From NCBI GenBank assembly GCA_033439255.1, contig CM065891.1, forward strand, positions 1,612,001-1,676,000: DNA of 64,000 bases, given 5' to 3'. Every line of letters starts with the position of its first letter. Positions within the stretch are counted from its first letter, which is position 1. Origin of the DNA: Hericium rajendrae. Taxonomy: Eukaryota > Basidiomycota > Agaricomycetes > Russulales > Hericiaceae. This document shows positions 1 through 11,000 of the stretch, piece after piece. Below the pieces are notes generated by a model, which saw nothing but the letters and a program-made list of their open reading frames with translations, ran no database searches and was not told where the DNA came from. The translations under genes were made by a program, and so were the position numbers.

Positions 1-1084
1 CTGTTCGCGGATGGGGCAGTCTCAAAAATGGGATGTCAGAGGTTTTTGTGACACCATCTTGGGAATCAAGCTTCATGGAAATGGTATCTAAGACATCTGT
101 CGCGCACATTCAGACATGAATCGAAGGTTACCGTGATGTGACGCTCACCGACGGGTAAAATTCCAACATGAGTGGTCATCTCAACTCGAGGAATGTATTG
201 GGGTATAAAGGTGACTTAAGACAATTTGAGATGGCCAAAACAACGTTTGTTGGAGCATGCCAGGCGGCAAGGCAGAAAGGAGGGAAAGTTGCTGGAACTC
301 GACACGCAGCCGAGCCGACGCGTCCACAGGGACGCACGTGACAGACGCGTCATGATTTCCTGTGACAGACGCGTCATGACGTCCTGTGACAGTCGCGTTG
401 TGTGACGGAACACCTCAGCCGCAACCTTTACGCTTGTCCTCTACGCACCCGGCTACGTTGGTTGACTTCGTTATAAGTTCCCTACCCCATGGGGTGCCGG
501 AACTCTCGGGTCGGCCTGACTAAACTACATTACCTCTGGTCTAGATCGCTCTATGGTTTACGCACATTGCAAGTCCTGGCACCATCATGACAACTTTTGA
601 GGCTACACAACATTTAGCCAGCTCATCGAGGAGGCAAGTCACTGTGCAGTGAAGTTTTTGAGAAGCTGCACCCCGTGGTCGTTCGTGGTCTTCTTACTCT
701 TGCCAGGATTAGCCAGGATTAGTCGATTGACTCCGCGCCCTTGCACGGTCTCCTGCTGGCTGAGACTGTTTACTATCTGGCGGGTCTAGAATGCTCAGTC
801 ATGCGGGATCAGGACCGTCTGTGCCGATCCTTTTACGCCATGATCGAACATGCTAATAGGCTAAGAGCCTATGAGCATCCGCGGCCGCAGATCAATTATG
901 TACCCGCACGTGTGTTCTATGACTCTCCCTTCTGGCGTGCTCAGCGCAGGCTGATCCTCCCATTCTCCTCGAACTGGTCTGGAGTTCGAAGAACGTAACA
1001 GCTCGGGCCACTCAGAAGCCTGCACGCTTGTGCAATGATATAAAGGCTCCTGGTCTCGCGGACAGCTGAGGTTACAAGAGCGCA
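1..1084. other. Intergenic region upstream of the first MFS gene
   Basis: I see no convincing gene here. Short open frames lack ATG starts, splice partners and recognisable protein character. The stretch holds a short tandem repeat near 338-408, a duplicated GCCAGGATTA at about 703-722, and a TATA-like ATATAAAG at about 1038-1045 that lies some 40 bases before the first MFS start codon. Confidence 0.5.
338..408. repeat. 24-bp tandem repeat containing ACGCGT
   Basis: Two nearly identical 24-base units begin at 338 and 362, each starting GTGACAGACGCGTCATGA, followed by a decayed third unit from 386. The core ACGCGT is palindromic and identical to the MCB/MBF cell-cycle element known from yeasts. 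Whether it is a regulatory site here is unknown, as the nearest recognised gene starts 700 bases away. Confidence 0.7.
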
Positions 1085-3033
1085 ATGTCTTCGCCTGAAG
1101 TCGGCATGGGCGTTGATCGATCCCCTTCGACTCTCGAGTTTTCTCCGACGCCGCAAGATGATATCTCTGGCTTTTCGAAGTTTCGCGAGGACCTGCCCAC
1201 TCCGTCGACGGAACGAGGACACACTCTCGCGCCCGCTGACATGGATATAGAGCTGTCCATCCTACCAGCGCTGCCTCCTGGGGATGAAGACGCCTCGAGG
1301 AACGAAATAGCCTTCGCTCCTGTTGATGGTGGTTGGAGAGCATGGTCATTCGTGAGTAGACGTATTTCTCGATATTGCCGATAATTTCACATTTTCTCGC
1401 GATATGACAGCTTCTTGCTAGTGCCATCGTCGAAGCTCTTGTTTGGAGCTTGCCATTCGCATATGGTATCTTCTTGACAGCATACCTACAAGAACCAAAA
1501 TTGGCCTCGCAGCCTAACGCTTCGACGCTGCTCCCTCTTATTGGGACTTTGTCATCGGGCATCATTTACTGCTCTGGTATGCGATCGTCCGATTTTTCTT
1601 TGCAGTCTATTTGACCAAATTACTCTCAGGTCCGCTTGTATATCCTTTTATATCGTATTATCCCCAATTGAGGCGGCATTTCATGTGGCTGGGGACACTT
1701 CTCTGCTTTCTGAGCCTTTTGATCTCCAGCTATGTGATAAACGTGCGTGTGCGAAAATGTATCCGCGATCAGCGCTGATGCGAATTTCTCCAGATCCAGA
1801 TATTAGTGCTGCTTCAAGGCGCGACTTATGCCCTGGGAGGCTGTGAGTAGCATGTCCAGCTGTCTCACGAGTAAGGCTGATGATTCGGCCTGCAGCCATG
1901 GTTTATGCGCCATGTATATCTTATATGTCCGAATGGTTTGTTCGCCGGCGTGGGCTTGCCAATGGACTTCTCTTCTGTGGTATGCTTCGTGGATTCTCAT
2001 GACTGTTATCCCTAATACGTGGTCTCTTAGGTTCCGCAGCAGGCGGCCTAGTGATGCCATTCATTCTACCCCCTCTGCTGCAAGCCTACGGCCCATTTCT
2101 GACATTGCGCATCTTGGCTGTGGCCATCCTCATTCTCATGATCCCCTGCTTGTTTTTCATTAAACCCCGTCTGCCAGAGGCAAGGGTGCATGGACCGACT
2201 CGACGAGCAGAGGGATCAAGCCGCCGCGATATGTGGCTCAAAAATTGGACATGGTGGACTCTGATTGTCGCCAATACTGTCCAAGGATTTGGGTACTTTG
2301 TACCGCAACTCTGGCTGCCGAGTATGTCCTCTCTATGATATCCATGCGGACGCTGAGGTCTCGTGCTACCAGCATTCGCAGCAGCACTGAGTCTGAGCGG
2401 CACGGCTTCATCCTATCGTTGGCGCTTCTAAATGGTGAGACGATCAACTTACTCATCGTAACCTATCCTGGCCATTTACCTGGTAAAATAGGTTCTCAAG
2501 CACTGGGTCCATTGCTAGTCGGAGCCTTATCCGACCATTTTACGCCCTGGCCTCTGGCTCTGACCACGGCCATCCTGTCCGCTCTATGTACTGTCGTTTT
2601 GTGGGGTGCGGTGGGCAACGTTGCAGGTCTGCTGGTATTCAGCGCAACATACGGTGTCGTTGCCGGGGGCTGGAGCACGCTATGGTCCGGGTTCGTGCGT
2701 TCAATCACTAGTAAGTCATCATCCTTCATAGGCGCATTGATGAGGTCTGATTTGCGCGCAGAGGACGACCCATCGGTGTCTATGTCGCTGTATGGCTTCC
2801 TCATGCTGTCTCGTGGCCTTGGGAACGTGCTCTGCTCGCCCGTCTCGACACACCTCACGAGCCTCACTTCCACTGTATCCACGACACGCAACAAAAAGAC
2901 TGGTTTCGACATTGAAGGAGGTAGGTTCGAGCGGCTGATCGTGTACGTTAGCCTTTGTTATGCTGGCGCCGCGCTGGTCGCATTCGTCGGGTGGACTGGT
3001 GAGAAGATGATCGCAAAAAGGCAGAGTTTGTAG
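1085..3033 (+). CDS. MFS transporter, monocarboxylate transporter-like (copy 1)
   Basis: Membrane carrier of the major facilitator superfamily, closest in character to fungal monocarboxylate (MCT/MCH) permeases; the substrate cannot be read from sequence. Exons run from ATG 1085 to 1351, then from 1411, 1630, 1794, 1896, 2031, 2373, 2492 and 2762, with short GT-AG introns. A hydrophilic N-terminus of about 80 residues is followed by the family motif PVDGGWRAW at the start of helix 1, then YGIFLTAYL and the loop motif SEWFVRRRGLANG. A one-base slip lies near 2405-2420: the exon starts in the frame giving FAAALSLSG and must end in the frame giving LALLNG. Lengths match copy 2 exactly if one base is missing. 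Either this is an assembly error or the gene is dead. The paralogue starts at 7632. Confidence 0.85.
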
Positions 3034-3063
3034 CATTGTAATTACACGAAGACACACGACATT

Positions 3064-4113
3064 TCACGATTGCGAAAACATGGACGCAAGCAGTCGTTCC
3101 GCAAGAATGTCGTGCACATTGCTCGTCAGATGCAAGTCATCCTCCCAGACGCCACCACCTTCAGTCACAGGATCATCTTCGCTGAAGTTGAATCTGGATG
3201 GATATTCAAGCACCTCTGACAGCATCTGGTGCGACGAAAACAGGAGCACCGTCGCCTGCTTGCTGCTAGTACCGAACTCGACCGCCTGTGTCCGCAACAG
3301 TTCGTTCCAAGTCTTAACGCGCTCCTCTATTTCTTCTGAAGAGTCGGAATCCACAGCTACAAGATGTCAGGTGTGTGTGAAGGAAGACAAGTATGTCTCA
3401 TACCTTGTGGCGAGCGATCGATGGGTGGCAGATCGACGAGAATAAAATTCCTGGCTCCGGCTTTGACGTAGAAGTCGTGAACGGCGTCCTCTATTCCTTC
3501 GACGATGGCTTCTAACTCATCAGACTCGGTCCTTGCCGCAGTCGTTGATACCCAAAAATACAACTAGCAACAGACGTCAGCCTGTAGATTCAACCGAACG
3601 TATGCAGATGACAGACAGTAAGTAGTGCTGTCCGGGTCTAGTGCCGGAACGCCATTGACAGAGTCTTTCTTGGGAAAGATTGTGAAGAAGCGCGACAGCT
3701 GGTTTGAAATGTCATCTTCGACGGTCGCTCCAGGGGAAGCGAAGTTGTGTATCTTAGTTGGGATGTTATCTTTCCGTAATCGTCTCTCCAAATGGTCAAC
3801 CTGGAGTCGTTAGGGAATGAATGACAACGATATATGGAAATTTGGAAACGCACCCACGTTTTCCCTTCATTCGATTTACTGTAGGAGTCACCGCTATTCG
3901 ATTTAGAAAGAATGCATGAGCCTTGCTATACACGACCGCCCATTAATGAACATCTCTTACAGGATAACAATGTTCTCAAAAGAATTTTGCCCACACCAGT
4001 GAGAGCCCCCGAGTGCTATCGGTAAGTGACCTAGGGCAATTTGGCCGCGTGAGTAGTGGCAAGATTGATCAATGATTTTACGGACGAGAGATTGGAGGTA
4101 GTGGTGATGACAT
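3064..4113 (-). CDS. GDSL/SGNH esterase (CE16-like)
   Basis: Probable secreted or cytosolic acylester hydrolase of the SGNH fold, similar to fungal CE16 acetyl esterases. Start ATG at 4113 gives MSSPLPPIS. A splice to the exon with SHWCGQNSF and then to GDSYSKSNEGKTW supplies the nucleophile serine block. Later come GINDCG (oxyanion Asn block), NFILVDLPPIDRSP, WNELL, and the C-terminal DDLHLTSNVH that supplies the Asp-x-x-His dyad. About 300 residues, usual for the family. No signal peptide is evident. The GINDCG block near 3545 is in a different frame from the following DELEAIVEGIEDA, so one base appears to be missing or the gene is broken there. Domain identity is firm; exact exon edges near the N-terminus are less so. 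Confidence 0.75.
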
Positions 4114-4581
4114 GTTTCCTCTTCGCGTCTTCCTCTTCTTCGGACGCGCCTCAGAGTGACAGTTATCTTCGTGGTCCGAATGATGGAGTTCAGGTTCAGG
4201 CTCTTGGGCGCCACAAGGTGGCCCATCATTCGAGAGCACCTCGAGAGATTCTGGGGAATGATTTCGCTTGTTGGTAGAGCAGTTCATGAAGACGTGTCGG
4301 GGGGTATCCTGGAGCAGCCTACGACCGAGTTACGAACTCCAAGGAGCTATCAGAGGCTTAGAGCGGTCCTCCGTGGGAATACAGCGGCGCGGTGTGGTTC
4401 AGCGCCTATTGAGCGACAGACGTCTTACTTCACTTGCCACCACCCACCAAAGATTATTCCCAAGCAAGAGTTATCGGCAGTCGCAGCAGCGCCCTGCACT
4501 AGATCGTTACGTGCACTGTGGTTCTTTTTCATCCCTTCAAGTTCATGATCATTGGTGCGACCTTTTGCAAACGAGCCTGTC

Positions 4582-5841
4582 ATGTCCGAACGCGGCTACC
4601 GAAACCTCAATGCATCTGTTCTCAGACAGATTTCAAAGGCTCTCGATAATGACCCCGCGGCCGATATAGAAGCCGTCTTGAGCAAGTTGTACACCTCGTA
4701 TGCAAGTTTGCGACGGACAGTAGGGGCTCGCCAGGTGAAACAACGGAAAGGTGCGTAGTCAATTAGCTGGAAGTCCGCCATGATTCAACAGTGGCTTTTA
4801 GCATCAGGTCGTGACGACAAGGATGATTTACCCCCATCCAAAAAACCTCGACTGGCTTTGCCTGGCGCGCTACTATCGTTCGCTTCGGCTATCCAGTCAC
4901 AACAAGCTGCATCTGAACCTCGCCCTCTTGAATGTCAGACATTGACGCTTTCCATTTCCTCGTCATGCTCTTTTCCACACACAATCATCCACCCACTATC
5001 TCCCGTTGTCTACGATCTCCTCGGGATGACGGACGAGCATTCATGTGACTTTCCTTCAATGCTTCTTGGACGCGTGCTTTCTGGCGTACCAATATGGGAG
5101 AGCCTTTCGCGCGCCGTGATACAGATTGGCGAGAATGTGGTTGTGAAGGTCGTGCAGCACCTTGATCACGACGAGCACGGCGTTTTACAGTTCTTGGAAG
5201 ACCGCATTCCGAACATCGCCGCCCCACGTGCCTTGGGATTGGTCACCGTAGGGTCGACATCCTTCATGTTTATGACCCTCATCTCCGGTACCACTTTGGA
5301 GACACGTTGGCCTTCCTTATCTGCGGGCGCGAAGTCGCACATCAGAAGCGTCTTGGACAGGAACCTCATTGCTCTGCGCGAGCTCGAGCTTCCTCACGGC
5401 GCACAGTTTGGCTCCCCCGTTGGTCGTCGCGTCTGCAAGGATGTGCGCAGAGACGAGCGGGTCAGCGCATCGCCGATCTTCACCGAGGCCCAATTCAATG
5501 ACTTCCTCCTACACTCGCCATCGTCTCGCGCTGCGCCAGGCTACAAGGACTGGCTGCGATCGATGCTGCGTGTTGACCATCGCATAGTGTTCACACACTC
5601 AGATTTTCATCCGCGGAACCTGATGGTTGTCGATAGACCTGACGGTGGCGTCGAACTGTCCGGCATCATCGACTGGGAAGCCAGCGGTTTCTATCCTGAA
5701 TATTGGGAACAGTTGAAGGGGTTGAATACGCGTTCGATAAAGGACACAAGCGACTGGTGGGACTATCTGCCGCAGTCCATCCAAGGGTATAACCATGAGA
5801 TTGTTCTGGACCGAGTCATTGAATCGACCATAGTATACTGA
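4582..5841 (+). CDS. APH/choline-kinase-like phosphotransferase family protein
   Basis: Kinase-like protein of the aminoglycoside phosphotransferase/fungal APH family. Exon 1 (ATG 4582 to 4750) encodes an N-terminal helix-rich segment. A 51-nt intron ends TTTTAG and exon 2 runs from 4802 to the stop. The catalytic loop THSDFHPRNLMV fits HxDxxxxN and the metal-binding loop IIDWEASG fits the DWE signature; ENVVVKVV upstream would hold the ATP-contacting lysine. Length about 405 residues, normal for the expanded basidiomycete set. Substrate unknown; such proteins rarely have proven drug-modifying activity. The frame is clean throughout. The choice between ATG 4552 and 4582 is open; I prefer 4582. 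Confidence 0.85.
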
Positions 5842-6852
5842 TGTTTTGCGCCATGTTGTGCTGTAATCAGGTTTCCAGAAGGCTCATGTTCAGCTCCCAG
5901 GATGGATCGTGTGGAATCAGGAGAACTAAAGCATGGGCTTACGTGTATCAATAGGCTGTAAGTTGAGCCCCTTGAGCATGCTTAATTGTCCGCAGGTCCC
6001 CTCTTGCACGCGATGCTGCAGCCATGACGGCACACAAAAGCAACGTTCATTCCTCGAACTTGAAACTGTTACAAATCACCATCACTGCACCACGCGGTGC
6101 ACTTCTTTGGCCTGCAGATGGTGGCTTGATAATCCTGTCATGCCCATTTTGGGCAGAATCTGCATTGTTGGTCGCAAGTACCCGATAGATCAAAGATACT
6201 CCGAGCACGTTGCGGTGAGTCTCTTTTCACCTCTTCCAGATATGCTAGCGGTACTGAGGCAAGGGGCCTCGTGCTGTAGAGAAAGGGTCAACAACGGACC
6301 TTGAAACATAACTGACGAAATGATTTTAACACAGGCACACTAAAAAGACACAGCTCTGCCCACTGTATATGCCGAGACCACTGGATGCTCTCAATAAGAT
6401 CATCCCTATTGATGTCTCACCTTTCTAGGAAGTTTAGGAGGCGCCTGGAGAGCAGTATCAAGAAACACATGCTGCAAAATACCATTACCGAGAACAAAGG
6501 ACGGGTCGCAAGGGAGGCACTTTGCGGTGCGCGATCCTCACCCTAAATTCGCGTTGGTCGTCTTCCATTTCCTTATACTTCTCGCAACTTTGCGTGTAGC
6601 TTATGACTCGCCTAGGAAACGAAATACAAGGACCCTCGGGTAGATGAGATGTTGCGGGCACAAAGTACGTTAAAAGCCCTAAGACGCGGTGCAACTGGCA
6701 GCGTATTTCGAAAGCCCACCCAACGTCCTTCGACAATACAAGAAAGCATCGCTTGACACTTTTCAACCCTCCGACTCCAGTACCCTGTCTTTCGCGGTGA
6801 GTTATTCATCGTTCTCCGGAGCTTTATGGCTTGACTGACTTATCGAGCCCAG
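5842..6852. other. Intergenic region, no gene seen
   Basis: Short overlapping open frames on both strands only, none with splice structure or family character. No repeats noticed. Confidence 0.5.
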
Positions 6853-7257
6853 ATGGTCGCCACTGCCGAGCTCTCCGTCATCACTTACACGCCGTCAGCA
6901 CATTCCATGGCCCACTGGGCTATCTATCTGCGCATCGTCGATGGGAATGAGATCCAGCATCTCATCTACCAGGCCAACGGTGACGAAGGCGAACTTGAGC
7001 TAGACATCCGGGAGGCGGATCCGAAGGCGTCGGGCCGTTTTCGCGGGCTGATCAACGTCTCTGACATTGACGATCAGGATACGATCGCCCAGATCAAGGA
7101 GACACTGGAGCGACAGCCCATGCAGAACACTATACCCAGCTGGAATTGCCAGGATTGGGTCATGGAGGCCCTCGAGGCTCTGAACGATGAAATGCTCCTA
7201 GACGAATACCAGTATCAGGAAGCGAAGGATACCCTTGAGAATTTGTTCCATGACTGA
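6853..7257 (+). CDS. Small conserved-type protein with HW and NCQDW motifs (DUF6540-like)
   Basis: Intronless 134-residue protein with ATG at 6853, directly after a pyrimidine-rich leader. The N-terminal half contains MAHWAIYLRI, and the C-terminal half contains WNCQDWVMEALEAL. A histidine early and an Asn-Cys-Gln block later recall small fungal proteins of the DUF6540 kind, and more distantly the NlpC/LRAT-like papain fold, where a His and a Cys form the active pair. That assignment is from memory of the motif and is tentative; no reaction can be named. No signal peptide or membrane segment. The frame is clean. The second MFS gene starts 375 bases downstream on the same strand. Confidence 0.7.
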   Translation: MVATAELSVITYTPSAHSMAHWAIYLRIVDGNEIQHLIYQANGDEGELELDIREADPKASGRFRGLINVSDIDDQDTIAQIKETLERQPMQNTIPSWNCQDWVMEALEALNDEMLLDEYQYQEAKDTLENLFHD

Positions 7258-7631
7258 TGTAGTATGATGCTATATCATGCCTGTACTGCTAGTCACCGCT
7301 CGTCCTGCTCTTGTTTGTGTACCAGTTCATTGTTACTACTTCGATAGTTATATTTGTCCTGAGAATGCCTGGTCTTTGAATGTGATAACGATCGTGTGCT
7401 GTTTGCGCTACCGTTTGCAGTTATTCTCGGACTTCTGAGTGCCAAACCGGTACTTAATGGCTATGATCAAATTGCGGATCAGGATGAGTATTTTGTCAAG
7501 CGTGCCCGAAGGTGTTCCGAGCTTGCAAATCTGACTCGGAGTCACAAACGGAATAATTTACAAAAATCTCGTTTGATCACTACATAAAGGTAAGTTAATT
7601 TACTCTCACTGAAGCTCTGTAGCATCACACC
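7258..7631. other. Intergenic region before MFS copy 2
   Basis: No gene seen. An open frame at 7396-7587 lacks an ATG in context and ends before the MFS start. Confidence 0.5.
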
Positions 7632-7836
7632 ATGACATCGAAATCGCAGGCTTCCTTGGAGGTCCTCGAGCTCGACGTTCTTCCTGGTGCCGAGTTTGAG
7701 CTTGGCGGTACCGCTGGCATGGCCGGGCGCTCGATTGCAACTAACTCTACAGCCCATGTCCATATCCATGGTGAACTTCCAGAAGAGGAAGACGGAGAAT
7801 CCTCGCAGACGACGGAGGGCCTGAGGAACGGGTCAA
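7632..7836 (+). pseudogene. MFS transporter copy 2, 5' exon piece, split by a transposon
   Basis: ATG at 7632 opens a hydrophilic N-terminus of the same type as copy 1. It reads to EGLRNGS and then stops being host sequence at 7836, where the terminal repeat of the element begins. The host frame resumes at 14276: joining across the element gives GSTLAPVDTGFSALAF, which lines up with APVDGGWRAWSF in copy 1. The six bases GGTCAA are present on both sides as the target duplication. As it stands on this molecule the transporter cannot be made unless the element leaves. Confidence 0.88.
7831..7836. repeat. Target site duplication, left copy (GGTCAA)
   Basis: GGTCAA directly abuts the left terminal inverted repeat and recurs at 14270-14275 directly after the right one. 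Six bases is shorter than the 8 expected for hAT, P or KDZ elements and longer than the 2-4 of CACTA. Confidence 0.85.
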
Positions 7837-7870
7837 CAGGCCCCGTGAAGCTCCTATGTAGGGTTCCCGG
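7837..7870 (+). repeat. Left terminal inverted repeat of the transposon
   Basis: Thirty-four bases that match the reverse complement of 14236-14269 at every position. The match ends at 7871 (T against G). Confidence 0.95.
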
Positions 7871-8065
7871 TGGGAGAGGTCAGATTCCGGCCAAAAAAAC
7901 GCAATGGTCAAGGCAAAAACACGCTATAGTCGGGCTACATAGGTCACATGGTCACATTTGTTTGTTACATGTCACGTTATGTCACACAATCTCTCCCAGT
8001 CCTCTAATGGCGAAATTCTACTCGATTTTGGGGTTGTACGACACTCTTCCAGGTTCAAGGAGCGT

Positions 8066-11000
8066 TCACGAGTGATCTCCTTCCGCAGAATCCATATTAT
8101 GACCCTCGAGGACCACATTAACCTGTGGATGTGTAAGAGATTGCCACCTTCCCGCAGCCCAGCTGTTAAGCCTCAGACAATCCCGGTCGCTACCACGTTC
8201 CGAGGCATTGGGTCCTAGATTATAGAGAAGATCAGTTGCTTGAGAATGGGTATGAAGCTCTACTGAAAGGTCCCGGCATGTAAAGGCAGGGACAGCGGCA
8301 TTCTGAATTGCCTTCGATAGCGCTGTTCCGCGCAGCTGGATGCCCCGATTTTTATGGTCTTTGTTGCTAAATACACCGAGTCTCTGCATTTTGAGTCAGA
8401 AAGTACAGTACAGATACAGCGAGCAAAGTCCATACCGATGTTAGTGGAAGATATGCACGGAGCGCCAAGTACGACAGCCCGATTGCTGAGGTCACCGTGT
8501 CTACGGATCCATGGCGCCCGCCCGTGTTGGTTTGCTTGTAAATGTCAAGCACTTCACCGATATAGAACCGACCGCCATCGCACAATTTGCTACGCATCAC
8601 AAGCAGGCATCCGGGAAGAAGGGGATTGAGAGCGGTGACATTCTTCTCGGGCAAGTAGGGAAGCGAAGTCTCTGTAGAGTTCCACCGAAGAGTTAGTCAG
8701 AATGATTAGATATTGAAAAGATGGTGCCCATACCGTCAGATAGTAATAAGCTAACACGCTTAGAAGATTGTTGCCATGAAAGTTCACGAAACTTCTTTGG
8801 CTCCCTGAACGCCGGGTCGGTGTCTTGAGCCAGACGTACGCGATGAGACGCTTCGCGCACAGACATCTTCGGCTTGGCCGCTGCACTGATCTCGTTCTCG
8901 GTGGTCTCAATAGCTTGCGCAAACTTTGGATCCAGCATGACGACGCGCTCCGACTTGACACACGTGAGGGCTTGATGAGCCTGTCGAGTATCCAGTATGC
9001 CTTGAATCGAAACATGGCCACCAGTGATGAACGAACTTTGGAGTGCCTGCGGCTCCGACAACCCAACTGCCTCGCATATCATTTGCGCCGTAGGAAGATC
9101 AACTGGGGGTGGGGGTGAAAGAGGCTCAATGCCCTCGGAATTGATGTCTTCTTCATGAGCATCGAGGAGGACTGAGTCACGAGCTGCATCCGCCGAAATA
9201 TCGCCAACGACCTCGTTCAGACCGGCCACAGTGTCCATGTCCTTTGTGAGCTCGGACTCCTGCTCGTCAATGTCATCTCCATTATCCTCTGCGGCAGTGT
9301 CAGTGTCAACGTCCGGGTCCGCTTGCCCTGCAACGTCGGAACCGGAACGAGGTACAGGAGGCGGCGTATGCAACGGCCCACTGAGTGGCGATAACTGAAA
9401 TGGAAGGGAAGGAACGGGCATGGACAAGATATCTTCAGCGAGCCCCGAGGCTTCAAGGTGAGCCAGCTCAACGAGTTTATCGATTTCGACGTTGGAGAGG
9501 TGCACGCATAACTGTGCAAGCTCGTCTTTGGTAAGAGGCTTGTTGTCAAAATCAAAGACATATCCTGAGCGTGAAGTCCGTTCCTTCTTCTCATCGAATT
9601 TGCCAGATAGCAGGATGCGCTGCCTGACCATAACATGTTTGACGAGCGCAAGGAACTGCGCATATGTAAAGTCCGGAATTGTAGTCCGTGCGAGGCCAAA
9701 GAAGTGTTCCACAAAAATGGTGCCATGAAGCCAGGGGCAAAAGGGGATATCGGGATAGTGGCTTGAATATACAATGGCAAGAGCCAGGAGGGTATCGCAC
9801 AAGCGGTTGAAGATATTGAAGCTTTGGGGTGAAATGAATGATCGCTTCGTAGAATACAAGTCCGGATATCTTGATGAGAGATCGACAATGTGTGCACGCC
9901 AGATATGAAGGAAGAAGCGCGCACGTAGTACGGAAAGAATGCGTGCTTGGATAGTAAGCTTGCGATTGAGCCATGCATCGAAAAGTTCACCTTGTATAGC
10001 TCAAAGTCAGAGCCAGCATCTTAACAGGTAGATGTAACGCACCAAGGACAAATAAATATACGAAAAGGCCGCGGAAACGGTCCTCAATGACACGTTTACC
10101 ATCAGCCTCGTATGTCATCGCAATAAGAGCTTGTTGGTGAAAGACTCGACGAGCGGCACCATCATCTTGCTTGTCGACATTCTTGACGTCCGCCTGCCGA
10201 AGACCTGAACCGCCTGCTTCATAGAGATCGACAAGTGAACGATTGACAATGTGGCCTGTCCCTGCGCTCGCCGTTTTTGTGCCATGCTGTGGTTGATTGC
10301 GGCCGGTCTTCATTGCATGAGGCGCATCGGTGATACTAACAAGAGGACCTGTCTTTGGGAACACGACTACCCTGATGTCGATGCCGTATAGTGCATGCTG
10401 GTAAGTCAAAGGTGGTAGCGGGGACTTTTCTGAGTCCATGAGGTTTTGCGCGGCAAGCTCTGAGGCTGCGCCATCAGCAGCGAATGATACCAACTTCAAG
10501 CCGAGAGTTGCAGCCATAGCAAGGATCGACATATGCTGCTCATGGATTCTAACGGAATCGTCGCTACCTGTCGTGGGGAGGAGAGCCACTACAACCGCAT
10601 AGATGCTCGGCAAAGGCACCTGGAAGTTGCGTCGCAGATTAATTGCCTCATTGAATAGCATCAGAAACTAAGTAACTTACCTTCGCGAGTATTGCGCGAG
10701 CTTGTGTCGCAATGGCTTTAGTAGACTTCGCAGATCCGATGATTCTGTCGATGTCCTGCGTATCCTCGACTGCACAATCTTCGAGCGGAAGGGTTGAGCC
10801 GATGATATGGCCCCCGAATAGTGTAGAATAGGACAGCCGTGGCCGAACCTTTGTGCAGTCACCTGCAAAAGCAACAGGCCCTGGAAATGCAATCGAGTCG
10901 ACAAACCGCTTAACACGGGCAACATTCTCGAAAATAAGATCTGGGTTTTGCAATGCATCACTAGAATTCGCAACCAGTGATCTGCAACAGATGAATACGA

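Noticed and set aside
861-1565. 234-codon minus-strand open frame
   Set aside because: It lies antisense to the first exons of MFS copy 1 and has no family character.
7842-8075. Continuation of the MFS open frame into the element (GPVKLLCRVPG and on)
   Set aside because: This is translation of the inverted repeat; the mirror sequence appears at 14236-14269 and the host protein resumes after it.
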